From Rheinheimera mangrovi (GTDB taxonomy: Bacteria; Pseudomonadota; Gammaproteobacteria; Enterobacterales; Alteromonadaceae): a stretch of 64,000 bases of DNA. The stretch lies in the NCBI RefSeq assembly GCF_003990335.1, contig NZ_CP034683.1, positions 4,385,501 through 4,449,500 on the forward strand, written 5' to 3'. The notes beneath the pieces are model-generated. The model did no database searches, was not told where the DNA came from, and saw nothing but the letters and a program-made list of their open reading frames with translations. Each line of letters starts with the position of its first letter. Positions within the stretch are counted from its first letter, which is position 1. The translations under genes and the position numbers were made by a program. Below, piece after piece: positions 52,994-62,848 of the stretch.

Positions 52994-54913
52994 TCATTTC
53001 ATTATTTTTGCTTCAAAAGGCCCTGCGGGTAGACCTTCGCTATTAAAAAGTACCGCCTCTGGATTATCAGCCCAGCCATATCGCACTTTGACTGGTGCTT
53101 TAATTTCAGGGTGTGACAACAGCAGTTGCTGATCTTTGAGCTGAACTTGTGCCCAACGATATTTACCATCTGCGCCAGCTATAGCAAAGCTGTTGCCTGT
53201 GCCTTTCAGCACTAAGCTTTTACCGCTGTGATTAAAGCTGAGTTTGAGCTGCGAGCCTTCAGAGGTCACAGCAGCTGGTTCTGGCCCTTTGTATTCGAGG
53301 TTTTCGCCCAAAGCTACAGCGCGGGCCGCTAAAGCCAACCGCTGTCCTATGGTCTTTTTATCTACCGGATGAATATCGTTCCATTCACCTTTGTCGATAG
53401 CCACCACCATAGCTGTGTTGGCTTCGGATAAACTTTGACGCTGTGCTTCGCGTAAACCTGCCCAGGCACTGTCGACAGGATCTGGTGTTTTTTCCAGGAA
53501 ATTCGCCAGTTGCACCAATAAAAACGGAAACTGATTAGGCTGGCCTGTGCCTTGCGCCCATTTGGCGCGCCAGTCACGGATCATAGTGGTAAAACGTGGT
53601 TGATAGTCTTTATAGGCACCCACATTGGACTCGCCCTGATACCAAATCACTCCTTTGATCGGCAACGAAGTTAAAGGGGCTAACAAGCCATTGTATAAAC
53701 CCAGAGGTTTCCAGCGGATAAAAGTATCACCAGGTAAATTCTGCGCCACAGCCGCAGTTTGCATTTTCCACTCGCCAGTCAGGGGCAGTGGATTGCTGTC
53801 TGTGCCTATCCAATAAGGTTTATCCGGCAACAACCCTGTTTTGCCGTTGGTGGCAGTGATCCGTACCGCAACTAAGTTAGTGCCGGCTTTGAGCAGTCCT
53901 TTAGGTAACTCATAACGGCGTGGCGGGTACATGTAAGTGGTATTCCCCACTTGCTTACCGTTGATATAGACCTCGTCAGCATCCACTATGGAGCCAAGCC
54001 GCACTATGCTGGCCTCTTGGGCTTGGGCTGCTGTCAGCTCTATTGTTTTACGCAGCCACCAGACGCCAGTGAAAGGCTCTGATCTGAAGCCAGGCACTGT
54101 AAATTTTTGCCAGGAACTGTCATCGAAACTTTCGCTGAACCAGGGAGTTTTACTGGTCAAGCCCGGATCACGGCGCTGTAAATCACCGTACCACTGCTCA
54201 TTTTTGCTTTTGTCCGCCGCTGTAATGGACTGGATCAACTTGTCATCACGAAACTTTATGCCTTCGGCCAAAGCTTCAGGAAAAGGCTGTAATGCCTCTT
54301 CACTCATCCAGGCCTCTACAGGTGAACCGCCCAAGGCATTATTTAAAATGCCAACGGGCACGCCGTTATGCCGGAATAAGTCGCGACCAAAGTAAAAAGC
54401 CACAGCGGAGAAATTGGCTATGCTTTGCGGGCTGGCAGAAACCCAGGCCCCGGCACTGAAATCCTGTTGTGGCGCTTTAAAGTTGTACTCTTGCGGCACC
54501 TTAAACTGGCGGATCAAAGGATAATTGGCGCTGGTTAAATCCTCCGGATACGCCTCAGCCACCCGCGCCATTTCCAGTTCCATATTGGACTGGCCAGACG
54601 CTACCCAGACATCACCAAAATAAATATCTTTCAGTTCAATCTGGTTACGACCTTTAAAACTTAACTGATGTGGACCACCGGCCTGTTGGGCTGGTAGTTG
54701 CACTGTCCAGCGGCCATCTTTTGTTTTGACCTGACCAAGCAGCTGGCCATTAAAACGCACCTCAACGGTTTCATCCGCAGCAGCCCAGCCCCAGAGTGGA
54801 ATGGCCGTATCACGCTGCAACACCATGCCTTCGCCGATCAACTTAGGCAGGCGAATATCCCCATGAGCCAAAGGGCTTAGCAATAACGCTGCAGTTAGTA
54901 TGAGTCTTAACAT
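52994..54913 (-). CDS. Secreted SGNH acetylesterase (sialate O-acetylesterase-like), second copy
   Basis: About 639 residues: signal peptide (MLRLILTAALLLSPLAHG), N-terminal beta domain, catalytic Ser in VASGQSNMELEM, a jelly-roll insert, IKGVIWYQGESNVG, and Asp/His in NDIHPVDKKTIGQRL. An ATG 42 bases further out is in frame; AAAAAGGAC precedes 54913, so I choose this. Same architecture as the enzyme at 16141-18060 but divergent in sequence. It follows the GH3 lipoprotein gene by 13 bases, so it probably removes acetyl groups from the glycan degraded by this second locus. Confidence 0.82.
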   Translation of the reverse strand: MLRLILTAALLLSPLAHGDIRLPKLIGEGMVLQRDTAIPLWGWAAADETVEVRFNGQLLGQVKTKDGRWTVQLPAQQAGGPHQLSFKGRNQIELKDIYFGDVWVASGQSNMELEMARVAEAYPEDLTSANYPLIRQFKVPQEYNFKAPQQDFSAGAWVSASPQSIANFSAVAFYFGRDLFRHNGVPVGILNNALGGSPVEAWMSEEALQPFPEALAEGIKFRDDKLIQSITAADKSKNEQWYGDLQRRDPGLTSKTPWFSESFDDSSWQKFTVPGFRSEPFTGVWWLRKTIELTAAQAQEASIVRLGSIVDADEVYINGKQVGNTTYMYPPRRYELPKGLLKAGTNLVAVRITATNGKTGLLPDKPYWIGTDSNPLPLTGEWKMQTAAVAQNLPGDTFIRWKPLGLYNGLLAPLTSLPIKGVIWYQGESNVGAYKDYQPRFTTMIRDWRAKWAQGTGQPNQFPFLLVQLANFLEKTPDPVDSAWAGLREAQRQSLSEANTAMVVAIDKGEWNDIHPVDKKTIGQRLALAARAVALGENLEYKGPEPAAVTSEGSQLKLSFNHSGKSLVLKGTGNSFAIAGADGKYRWAQVQLKDQQLLLSHPEIKAPVKVRYGWADNPEAVLFNSEGLPAGPFEAKIMK

Positions 54914-54926
54914 AAAAATGTCCTTT

Positions 54927-57536
54927 TTAATTGCCGCATTGACCCTGGCCTTCATTTTCAGCCAGACGTACTTTAGCCAATTGCAGCTTTAAGCCTGCTG
55001 TGGCTTCCAGCAGCAACGGCTGGCTGATTTTGGTCAGATCAAAACTGCTATTGGCTTCAGTGAAACAGCGAAGTGGTATCTTCACACTGTGCCAGCCTTT
55101 GCCCGCCATACCAGCAAAATAACCACTGAAATCCAGAGTAGATTTGCAGTTATCACCACACTGCATCGCCACACTGACTTTACCCTGAGTCATCGCAACC
55201 ACCTGATATTCCAGCTCCAGTGTCATATCGCCATTGGCCTGACGACTTAGATCCAAAGCCACACCCTGAGCATGATTTAAAGACACAGCAGCATCTTTGT
55301 GGAAGCTCAAGAGTACTGAATCTTCCTGTTGTAATCTGTCTGTGGCAGCAGCTTCTAATGCACCGCCAGCAGATTTTTGCAACGGTTCAGTCACTACTGT
55401 TACCTGACCTTTATCTAACAATTGCAACTGCCATGGATTAACAGCTTTGCCGGCATGCAGATAACGGCTGAAATTCAGCACCTGGTCGGCACTAATGCCA
55501 GACTCTTCGCTAAGCTTAGCCAGTTCCGTTTTGTCGCTATACGTCAGGCCATAACCATAAGCAAACTGCGGCTGATAATTTTTGTCGCCCAGATTCAGCA
55601 ACTCACCTGTCGCTTTGGCTGGCCAGGAAAAGGATAACTTGCCCTGAAAATCATGACGGATTTCGCCTTCAGGCGAACGGAACAGCAGATCAGCCACAGC
55701 ACCACCTTCACTGCCAGGTAAAAAGGCAGCAACAAAAGCATCGGATTGATTCAGCTCAGGATTGACCCACAAAGGCCGGCCTGACAAAAACACCGAAACC
55801 GTTGGAATACCCAGCGCTTTTAATTCGGTCAAAATTTGCAAAGCCCGGCCATCATCAAAAGCCAGATGGCTGCGATCGCCGACAAACTCGGCATAAGGTT
55901 CTTCACCAAAGACCACGACTGCGACATCAGGTTTGTCATTAAAGCGACCATTTTCGCTCAGCTCTGCTTTGCCACCACCAGCTTCAACCGCCTGTTTAAT
56001 ACCGGTATAAATGGATTCACCATTCGGGAAATCAGTGTTTTTATTGCCAGAGCCTTGCCAACTTAAGGTCCAGCCACCGCTTTGTTTACCAATATGGTCA
56101 GCACCATCACCAGCCACCAACACCTTGCTACTGGATTTGAGTGGCAGCAGTTGCTGGTTGTTTTTCAGTAATACCAACGACTTACGCGCCGCCTGACGAG
56201 CAATGGCTTTGTGTTCAGTGCTGCCCAGCAATTCATAACGGCCAGCCAAAGGCCGCTCTGAAGGTTTCACCTGCTCAAACAAACCCATTTCGGCTTTAAT
56301 TCGCAGCACTCGGCTGACTGCTTCATCCAGTCGTTCTGTAGAAATACGGCCGTCTTTCACCTGAGCTAAAGTGTTCTGATACAACTTCTCCCAGCTGTCC
56401 GGTGCCATAAACATATCCAAACCACCGTTCAGTGAATTAGCGCAATCTGTAGGTGTACAACCCTTCACCTGACCATGACCATTCCAGTCGCCTACGACAA
56501 AACCGTCAAAACCCATACGGTTAACCAGCACATCGTTCAGCATAGGACGGTAGCCATGCATCTTTTCGCCAAACCAGCTGTTGTAAGACGCCATCACAAC
56601 CCTGGCGCCAGCAGCTATTGCGCTGTAATAGGGCGTTCCATGGATGTCACGCAGCTCTGCTTCGGTATGCTGGTTATCACCCTGATCCTTGCCATCCACA
56701 GTGCCGCCATCACCTAAAAAGTGTTTCACCGTTGCCAGCATATGCTGACCTTTTAAGAAGTCGGCAGAGTCTGGAACACCCTGAATACCTTGCAGGATAT
56801 GAGGCGCATAAGAAGCCACCAGTTGTGGGTCTTCGCCGTAAGATTCATAAGTGCGGCCCCAGCGGTCGTCCCGCACTACGGCAATAGTGGGAGCAAAGGT
56901 CCAGTCCAGGCCTGTCACCTGCATTTCAGCTGCAGTCACCCGGCCTATTTCACGCATTAGCTCTGGTTCACGCATGGCGCCCAAACCTATGTTATGCGGG
57001 AAAATAGTGGCGCCTTTGACATTACTATGGCCGTGCACGGCGTCTGTGCCCCACATCACAGGGATATAAGGCCGGCCATCGCTGGTATCAGTACTGGCTT
57101 GCCAAAAGGCATCAGCCAGCTCCAACCAGGCGGCGGCGCCCGCTCTGTTGTCACGGCCAGGCGCTGAGTTGCCGCCATTCAGTACAGACCCAAGATAATA
57201 ATCCCGCACTTGTTTTGGCGTGACTGAGGCAATATCGGCCTGAATAATTTGCCCTACTTTTTGTTCAGGGCTCATCTGTGCGAGCAGAGCTTTGATTTTG
57301 TCTTCTATCGCCTGATTACGCGCTATAGGAGGCTGCTGCAATGGCCAGTTGGTTGGCGTGATCACTGGGGTTTCAGTTGTACTTGGGCTGGCCGTTTGCT
57401 CCGGAACAGGTTCGGGCACCTGAACTGCGGGCTGACCACAACCGGTTAACACCAGACCACCAGCCAAAACTAACAGCCCCTTACTAAGCTCTTTACGCTT
57501 ACTGACTTTTGCCGCCTTTGCCATTACCTTCGCCAT
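54927..57536 (-). CDS. GH3 exo-beta-glucanase lipoprotein with C-terminal carbohydrate-binding domain
   Basis: 869 residues: lipoprotein signal (LVLTGC), Pro/Thr-rich linker, GH3 N-domain (MWGTDAVHGHSNVKGATIFP; nucleophile Asp in FVVGDWNGHG), (alpha/beta)6 sandwich with GEEPYAEFVGDR, and about 190 C-terminal residues with the ExoP-type galactose-binding-like domain (VSVAMQCGDNCKSTLDFSGY). This is the 1,3-1,4-beta-glucan exohydrolase type (ExoP). GGAGGGC precedes the start. Together with the other GH3, GH43 and esterase genes it suggests a hemicellulose mixture of glucan and xylan. Confidence 0.85.
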   Translation of the reverse strand: MAKVMAKAAKVSKRKELSKGLLVLAGGLVLTGCGQPAVQVPEPVPEQTASPSTTETPVITPTNWPLQQPPIARNQAIEDKIKALLAQMSPEQKVGQIIQADIASVTPKQVRDYYLGSVLNGGNSAPGRDNRAGAAAWLELADAFWQASTDTSDGRPYIPVMWGTDAVHGHSNVKGATIFPHNIGLGAMREPELMREIGRVTAAEMQVTGLDWTFAPTIAVVRDDRWGRTYESYGEDPQLVASYAPHILQGIQGVPDSADFLKGQHMLATVKHFLGDGGTVDGKDQGDNQHTEAELRDIHGTPYYSAIAAGARVVMASYNSWFGEKMHGYRPMLNDVLVNRMGFDGFVVGDWNGHGQVKGCTPTDCANSLNGGLDMFMAPDSWEKLYQNTLAQVKDGRISTERLDEAVSRVLRIKAEMGLFEQVKPSERPLAGRYELLGSTEHKAIARQAARKSLVLLKNNQQLLPLKSSSKVLVAGDGADHIGKQSGGWTLSWQGSGNKNTDFPNGESIYTGIKQAVEAGGGKAELSENGRFNDKPDVAVVVFGEEPYAEFVGDRSHLAFDDGRALQILTELKALGIPTVSVFLSGRPLWVNPELNQSDAFVAAFLPGSEGGAVADLLFRSPEGEIRHDFQGKLSFSWPAKATGELLNLGDKNYQPQFAYGYGLTYSDKTELAKLSEESGISADQVLNFSRYLHAGKAVNPWQLQLLDKGQVTVVTEPLQKSAGGALEAAATDRLQQEDSVLLSFHKDAAVSLNHAQGVALDLSRQANGDMTLELEYQVVAMTQGKVSVAMQCGDNCKSTLDFSGYFAGMAGKGWHSVKIPLRCFTEANSSFDLTKISQPLLLEATAGLKLQLAKVRLAENEGQGQCGN

Positions 57537-57600
57537 TCAAACGCCCTCCAAACCTATAATGAGAAGCCAGCCCAAGGCTGTGACTCCTCGAGCTAAATCA

Positions 57601-60051
57601 TTAAAGAATCCGCGCCTGACTTAAATAAGCCTTATTGGCACCGACCTCTGTTATGTCACCTTTGATGATAAAACTACCATTCAGGCGGATATCTGCTGAA
57701 GAGCTGCCAATCATCAATTTGATTTCACCGGGTTCAACCACCCAGTTCATCTGTTGATCAAAAAATGCCAATAAGTTCACCGGCAATTTAAATTCAACCT
57801 TTGCCTGTTGGCCTGCTTTGAGTGGTACAGGTAAAAAGCCTTTTAACTGTTTTACAGGACGGGTCACACTGGCTGCGGGGTCCTGAATATACAGCTGCAC
57901 CACTTCAGTCGCATCAAATTGACCGCTGTTGCGAATCGTCATACTAACAGTCACTTCGCCATTAGCTTTGGCCTGGCTTTCATCAATCTTAAGAGCGCTG
58001 TAATCAAAGCTGCTGTAACTCAGGCCATGACCAAAGGGGTATAAAGGGCTGATGTCGTCAAACAAATACCCCCTTTTGGCAGAAATTTTATGGTTGTAAT
58101 AACTCGGAATATGACCGGCGCTACGAGGAAAAGTCAGGGGTAATTTACCGGAAGGGCTTACATCGCCAAACAACACATTAGCTAAAGCTGAGCCGGTTTC
58201 CTGCCCCAGATACCAGGCTTCGATAATAGCAGGCATAGACACCGCCAGTTCGCCCAAAGCCAGAGGCCGGCCATTGGTCAGCACCAGCACCAGCGGTTTA
58301 CCTGTCGCCAAAATAGCTTTGGCTAACTCCAGCTGATTACCGACTAAATCCAGACTACTGCGATCGCCTAAATGGGTGTCAGCCCAGGCTTCACGGGACA
58401 AGCCTTCGTTTTCGCCCAACACCAATACCACTGCATCAGATTTTTTTGCCAATGCCACAGCTTGATCCAGCAAACCTTTGCGATCGGCCTCATCGGCTAA
58501 ATGAATATCGTCATAATTCCAGCGCTGCATCGAATAAGTGCCTGCGGCTTTGCTGCGTTCTGCTATATCACTGGTGACAAAAGCCGCTTGTTTAGCTGGA
58601 GTTTGTGTTAAGGCTTTAGTGAGTTTTGTGCCCGGAGCAAATTCTACCTTGGCTTTGCCCTCCAGCTTTTGCCGTAAGCCATCGACAATACTGACAGTCT
58701 GGCGCGGAATACTGCTGTAGCCACCCAATAAAACTTCATTAGCATGAGGACCAATCACCGCAAGCTGGCGGATTTTATCGGCTTTTAGCGGCAAAGTTCC
58801 GTCATTTTTCAGCAGTACCATCGACTTTTCAGCCACCTGACGGGCAAAAACACGATCTGAATCAGCACCAACAATCCCATTGGCTTTTGTTGCATCCACA
58901 TAAGGTTGTTCAAACAAACCTAACCTGAATTTCAGCGCTAATACCCGCCGCACAGCTTTGTCGATTGCAGCTTCATCCAACTGACCTGATTTCACTAAGG
59001 CCGTTAAATGGGGGAAGGTTTTTGGGTCCGGAGTTTCCATATCCACGCCAGCTAACAAAGCCGCTTTGCCTGCTGCGGCTTCGCTGCCGTATAAACCATG
59101 CCGGCTGCCCAATTCTTCAATGGCAAAATAGTCACTGACAATGACACCGTTAAAGCCCCATTGCTGACGCACTATATCTTCCAGTAAAGGCTTATTCACG
59201 TGAGATGGAATACCATCAATTTCGTTGTAGGACGCCATAATACTGCTGGCATGCGCCAGTTTTACTGCAGCTTCAAAAGGCGGTAAAAACACTTCATGGA
59301 GTTCACGTTCGCCAATAAAGGCCGGAGCTATATTGACCCCCGCTGCTGGCTGACCATGACCCGTCAAATGCTTTAAGGTCGCTACTACTTTATCTGCAGC
59401 AAAAGGGCCTGCTTTCCCCGTTTTGCCCTGAAAACCTTCGACTGCGGCCACACCCATGGCCGACATCAGGTAAGGGTCTTCACCCATGGTTTCTTCAATC
59501 CGGCCCCAACGTGGGTCACGGGCTATATCCAGAATAGGAGTTAAGGCCCAGTGCGAACCCGTCGCGCGCATTTCACGGGCTGACAGCGCATAAACATCAT
59601 GCATATCTTGTGGCGACCAGCTGCTGGCAAGAGCTATCGCCTGCGGAAAACTGGTGGCATCAAAAGCAGCATACCCATGCAAAGCTTCTTCATGCATCAT
59701 GGCCGGAATGCCCAGCCTGGTGTTTTCCTTTAACCAGCGCTGCAAGGCATTATTAAATTCTGCCGTTTGCTGCGGGGTTTTAAACTCGCTGGGGCGGCCT
59801 ATATGGCCAATACCCAGCGGTATTAATTCTTTGGCTTTTTCCGGTAAAAACTGCAGCTCTTTGTCTTCCAGAGTGCGGCGTTTTTGCCAGACGGTTTGTA
59901 GCTGAGCCACTTTTTCTTCCAGCGTCATGCGGGACAATAAATCATCCACACGCTGCTCTGTTGGCAAACTGGCATTTTGATAAGGCTGCTGAGCTGAAGC
60001 CGCAAAAGCGACTCCTAAACCCAGCACCGCAGAGAGAAGTTGTTTGCCCAC
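57601..60051 (-). CDS. GH3 beta-glycosidase with FN3-like C-terminus
   Basis: 816 residues with a signal peptide (cleavage after ASA). The GH3 N-domain has MMHEEALHGYAAFDATSFP, DPRWGRIEETMGEDP, KHLTGHG, and the nucleophile Asp in VIVSDYFAIEELG; the second domain has LGENEGLSREAWADTHLGDR; a fibronectin-III-like domain closes the protein. The start is GTG at 60051 with AGGAGG upstream. BglX- and BxlB-like GH3 enzymes act on beta-glucosides or beta-xylosides. The neighbouring GH43 and GPH transporter favour xylosides (inference). It lies 24 bases after the GH43 gene. Confidence 0.85.
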   Translation of the reverse strand: MGKQLLSAVLGLGVAFAASAQQPYQNASLPTEQRVDDLLSRMTLEEKVAQLQTVWQKRRTLEDKELQFLPEKAKELIPLGIGHIGRPSEFKTPQQTAEFNNALQRWLKENTRLGIPAMMHEEALHGYAAFDATSFPQAIALASSWSPQDMHDVYALSAREMRATGSHWALTPILDIARDPRWGRIEETMGEDPYLMSAMGVAAVEGFQGKTGKAGPFAADKVVATLKHLTGHGQPAAGVNIAPAFIGERELHEVFLPPFEAAVKLAHASSIMASYNEIDGIPSHVNKPLLEDIVRQQWGFNGVIVSDYFAIEELGSRHGLYGSEAAAGKAALLAGVDMETPDPKTFPHLTALVKSGQLDEAAIDKAVRRVLALKFRLGLFEQPYVDATKANGIVGADSDRVFARQVAEKSMVLLKNDGTLPLKADKIRQLAVIGPHANEVLLGGYSSIPRQTVSIVDGLRQKLEGKAKVEFAPGTKLTKALTQTPAKQAAFVTSDIAERSKAAGTYSMQRWNYDDIHLADEADRKGLLDQAVALAKKSDAVVLVLGENEGLSREAWADTHLGDRSSLDLVGNQLELAKAILATGKPLVLVLTNGRPLALGELAVSMPAIIEAWYLGQETGSALANVLFGDVSPSGKLPLTFPRSAGHIPSYYNHKISAKRGYLFDDISPLYPFGHGLSYSSFDYSALKIDESQAKANGEVTVSMTIRNSGQFDATEVVQLYIQDPAASVTRPVKQLKGFLPVPLKAGQQAKVEFKLPVNLLAFFDQQMNWVVEPGEIKLMIGSSSADIRLNGSFIIKGDITEVGANKAYLSQARIL

Positions 60052-60075
60052 TAGAGCCTCCTGTGAAATCCCTGA

Positions 60076-61092
60076 TTAATCCCTGTAAGGTTTTAAGGTC
60101 TGAATTTTGCCATCCGCGTCATACTGAATTTCCGCCATTTTGACTGAACGTAAATGAGTGACGCCTTCGGACAAAATAGAGTCGTGGTAGAACAGATACC
60201 ATTTACCTTCAAATTCACAGATAGAATGGTGAGTGGTCCAGCCGACTACAGGTTCTAAAATCCGGCCCTGATAAGTAAAAGGTCCATACGGGTTATCGCC
60301 TGTGGCATAACATAAAAAGTGTGTGTCGCCTGTGGAGTAAGAGAAGTAGTATTTGCCCTGATATTTATGCAGCCAGGAGGCTTCAAAAAAGCGCCTGTCT
60401 GTATCGCCTGCTAATAACACCTGGCCTTGTTCATCCAGGATCAGCACTTCACGTGGCGCTTCGGCAAATTCCAGCATGTCGTCGCGAAGTTTCGCCACTT
60501 TAGGCCCTAAAGCTGGCTCAGCTGCTGTGGGTTCTGCATTGTCAGCGCTGTACTGATTGTTGCGGTAGTTTTGTAACTGTCCGCCCCAAATGCCGCCAAA
60601 ATACATATAAAAGCTGCCATCATCGTCTTCAAATACGGCTGGATCTATGGAATAACTGCCTGCAATAGCCTGTGGCTGAGCTTTAAAAGGCCCAATAGGC
60701 GAGTCGGCCACAGCCACACCAATCTGAAAGATACCGTCTGGCTTTTTGGCCGGAAAATAAAAGTAGTACTTGCCATCTTTTCTGGCGGCATCCGGCGCCC
60801 ACATCTGACGCTCTGCCCATGGCACATCTTTAATATCTAAAGCCACGCCATGATCCACAGCAGGGCTGCCCGGACCATCCAGCGACAACACATGGTAATC
60901 CTGCATACCAAAGTGATCGCCATTGTCGTTAAAGGGGATACCAGCCTCAATATCGTGCGACGGATAAATATAAATGCGACCGTCAAACACATGGGCCGAA
61001 GGGTCTGCCGTATAAATGTGTTCCACTAAGGGCTGAGAAATAGCTTTGGCTTTCAGCTCCTTTAAATCCTGAGCTTGTAATTCTTCAGACAT
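60076..61092 (-). CDS. GH43 beta-xylosidase/arabinofuranosidase, cytosolic
   Basis: 338 residues, no signal peptide. Five-bladed propeller enzyme of GH43: the catalytic base Asp in IYTADPSAHVFDGRIYIYPS, MWAPDAARKDGKYYFYFP, the pKa-modulating Asp in YSIDPAVFEDDDG, and the acid Glu in RRFFEASWLHKY. The set fits GH43 subfamily 1. Cytosolic location and the transporter five bases upstream in the operon suggest it cleaves imported xylo- or arabino-oligosaccharides. GGAGTAAG precedes the start. Confidence 0.87.
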   Translation of the reverse strand: MSEELQAQDLKELKAKAISQPLVEHIYTADPSAHVFDGRIYIYPSHDIEAGIPFNDNGDHFGMQDYHVLSLDGPGSPAVDHGVALDIKDVPWAERQMWAPDAARKDGKYYFYFPAKKPDGIFQIGVAVADSPIGPFKAQPQAIAGSYSIDPAVFEDDDGSFYMYFGGIWGGQLQNYRNNQYSADNAEPTAAEPALGPKVAKLRDDMLEFAEAPREVLILDEQGQVLLAGDTDRRFFEASWLHKYQGKYYFSYSTGDTHFLCYATGDNPYGPFTYQGRILEPVVGWTTHHSICEFEGKWYLFYHDSILSEGVTHLRSVKMAEIQYDADGKIQTLKPYRD

Positions 61093-61097
61093 AAAAC

Positions 61098-62585
61098 TTA
61101 CTCCGCTTGTGCTAAACCAGTGGCAGCGCGACGTTCATTCAGCTCCTGCTCGATCTGGCTTTCTTTGTGTTTGTTAATTTCATAGAGGCAGACAATGGCC
61201 ACACCTAACAGGAAAGGCACAGAGGCATAAAGGCTGACCGATAATTGAATACCGTGAATGGTTTCAGGGGCCTGTACCTCAAGTTGAGCGTCATAGCCAA
61301 AATGCGCCAGAATACCAGCGACCAAAGCGCCACCTATGCTCAGGCCCAGTTTCAGACCAAAAATCATCGCAGAGAAAATAATGGCAGTTGCACGGCGATG
61401 ATTTTTCCATTCGGAATAATCGGCCACATCGGCGATCATGGCCCACAGCAATGGAATAGTGATGCCGTAGAAAAAGCCATGTAACAACTGAGAGGAAAAT
61501 ACCAGTCCAATCGCATCGTTAGGGAACAGATAAAACGCCATCACAAACAAAGTAGAGATAAATAGTGCTACAGCAAACACATCCCTTTTGCCAAAACGAT
61601 CGGCCAGAGCTTTAGAAAAACCTATACCAAAAATCATGCAGATAATGCCGCCGGCATTAAACAAACTGAAACCAGAAGTGGCCGCATCTTTTGGCCAAAG
61701 GAATTCGGTCAGCCCCATGCCCGTTAGCATAGAATTTAAACCAACTATAAAAGCATTAAAGCCAATATCTTCCAGAAATACAGCAACTTCTTGTTCATTC
61801 AGATAGTTTTCGAAGTAAAAAATATACATGCCACCTTTCAGTGCCAGCGTAATAAACACCAGTACGGTCAGCACCAGCATAATGACCCAAGGCCGGTTTT
61901 TCAGCAGGTCACCAATGTCCTGACGAATAGTTGAACTTTGCGCACTGCAGGTTAATACCCGCTCTTTGGTGGTGATAAAAGTAATAAGGAAAAACACAAT
62001 ACCGACGCAAGCAAACAGCGTCATGGTGTTTTCAAAACCTACAGCTTTATCGCCATCGCCCAGAATCAGTACCAGCGGTAACAACAAAGCCTGAATAATA
62101 AATTGCGCCACCATCACAGCAACAAAACGGTAGGCAGACAAGCTGTTCCGGTCAGCCATATTGCCGGTCAGCACACCACTTAAAGCTGAATACGGCAGGT
62201 TATTGGCTGAATACACCAGCACCAGCACTACATAAGTAATAAAAGCGTAGGCAATTTTGCCTTCCGGACTGAAATCCGGTGTGCTGAAGGCTAACAGCGC
62301 AATGATGCCAAAAGGGATAGAGGTCCAGAGGATCCAGGGCCTGAACTTACCCCAGCGGGTTTGAGTGCGGTCGGCAATAATGCCCATAATGGGGTTAAAA
62401 CAGGCGCCTATTAAACCGCCTATGAAGATAATAGTAGCTGCGGCGCCTGGAGGGATCTGGTAAACATCTGTGTAGAAAAAAGCCAAAAAGGTCATCAGGG
62501 TTTGGAAAATCAAATTGGCCGCCAAATCCCCGAGGCTATAACCGATTTTCTCGGTGACCGATAATTTTTGTACTTCTGTTTGCAT
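61098..62585 (-). CDS. GPH-family (MelB/XynB-type) glycoside transporter
   Basis: 495 residues and 12 membrane helices. GPH signatures: KIGYSLGDLAANLIFQTLM at the N-terminus, FNPIMGIIADRTQTRWGKFR in loop 2-3, PWVIMLVL mid-protein, and WAMIADVADYSEWKNHRRAT at helix 10. Family members carry disaccharides or short xylosides together with cations. It is the first gene of the operon running to the GH43, both GH3 enzymes and the esterase, so it likely imports their products. Confidence 0.87.
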   Translation of the reverse strand: MQTEVQKLSVTEKIGYSLGDLAANLIFQTLMTFLAFFYTDVYQIPPGAAATIIFIGGLIGACFNPIMGIIADRTQTRWGKFRPWILWTSIPFGIIALLAFSTPDFSPEGKIAYAFITYVVLVLVYSANNLPYSALSGVLTGNMADRNSLSAYRFVAVMVAQFIIQALLLPLVLILGDGDKAVGFENTMTLFACVGIVFFLITFITTKERVLTCSAQSSTIRQDIGDLLKNRPWVIMLVLTVLVFITLALKGGMYIFYFENYLNEQEVAVFLEDIGFNAFIVGLNSMLTGMGLTEFLWPKDAATSGFSLFNAGGIICMIFGIGFSKALADRFGKRDVFAVALFISTLFVMAFYLFPNDAIGLVFSSQLLHGFFYGITIPLLWAMIADVADYSEWKNHRRATAIIFSAMIFGLKLGLSIGGALVAGILAHFGYDAQLEVQAPETIHGIQLSVSLYASVPFLLGVAIVCLYEINKHKESQIEQELNERRAATGLAQAE

Positions 62586-62848
62586 ATCAATTCGCCTGTT
62601 GCGGGCTTGCTTTAAGCAAGCCGTTATTTTTATGTTTTTCTATTGCTTGCACTGCTGGATGAGCTGGCAGCAAGCTATTGCTACTGATTTTTTTCTGACC
62701 TTAACATACATCGACAGTGGCCAAAGCGGACTAACGGAATGTACTGAAAGAATTATGATTTTTAACAAGCTGGCTGTATTTCCGTCAAACAGAACTTATG
62801 CTCAGGCAATGCGCTAAGTCTCTGCGCTAACTGAAAGGAGTAATTATT

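Noticed and set aside
57440..57450. AACCGGTTAAC, similar to the core of the mannan operator
   Set aside because: It lies inside the signal-peptide codons of the GH3 lipoprotein, and the outer positions do not match the consensus.
62586..62848. Shared operator in the divergent GPH/SP transporter region
   Set aside because: I see no clear palindrome; an 87-codon open frame across it lacks any protein-like features.
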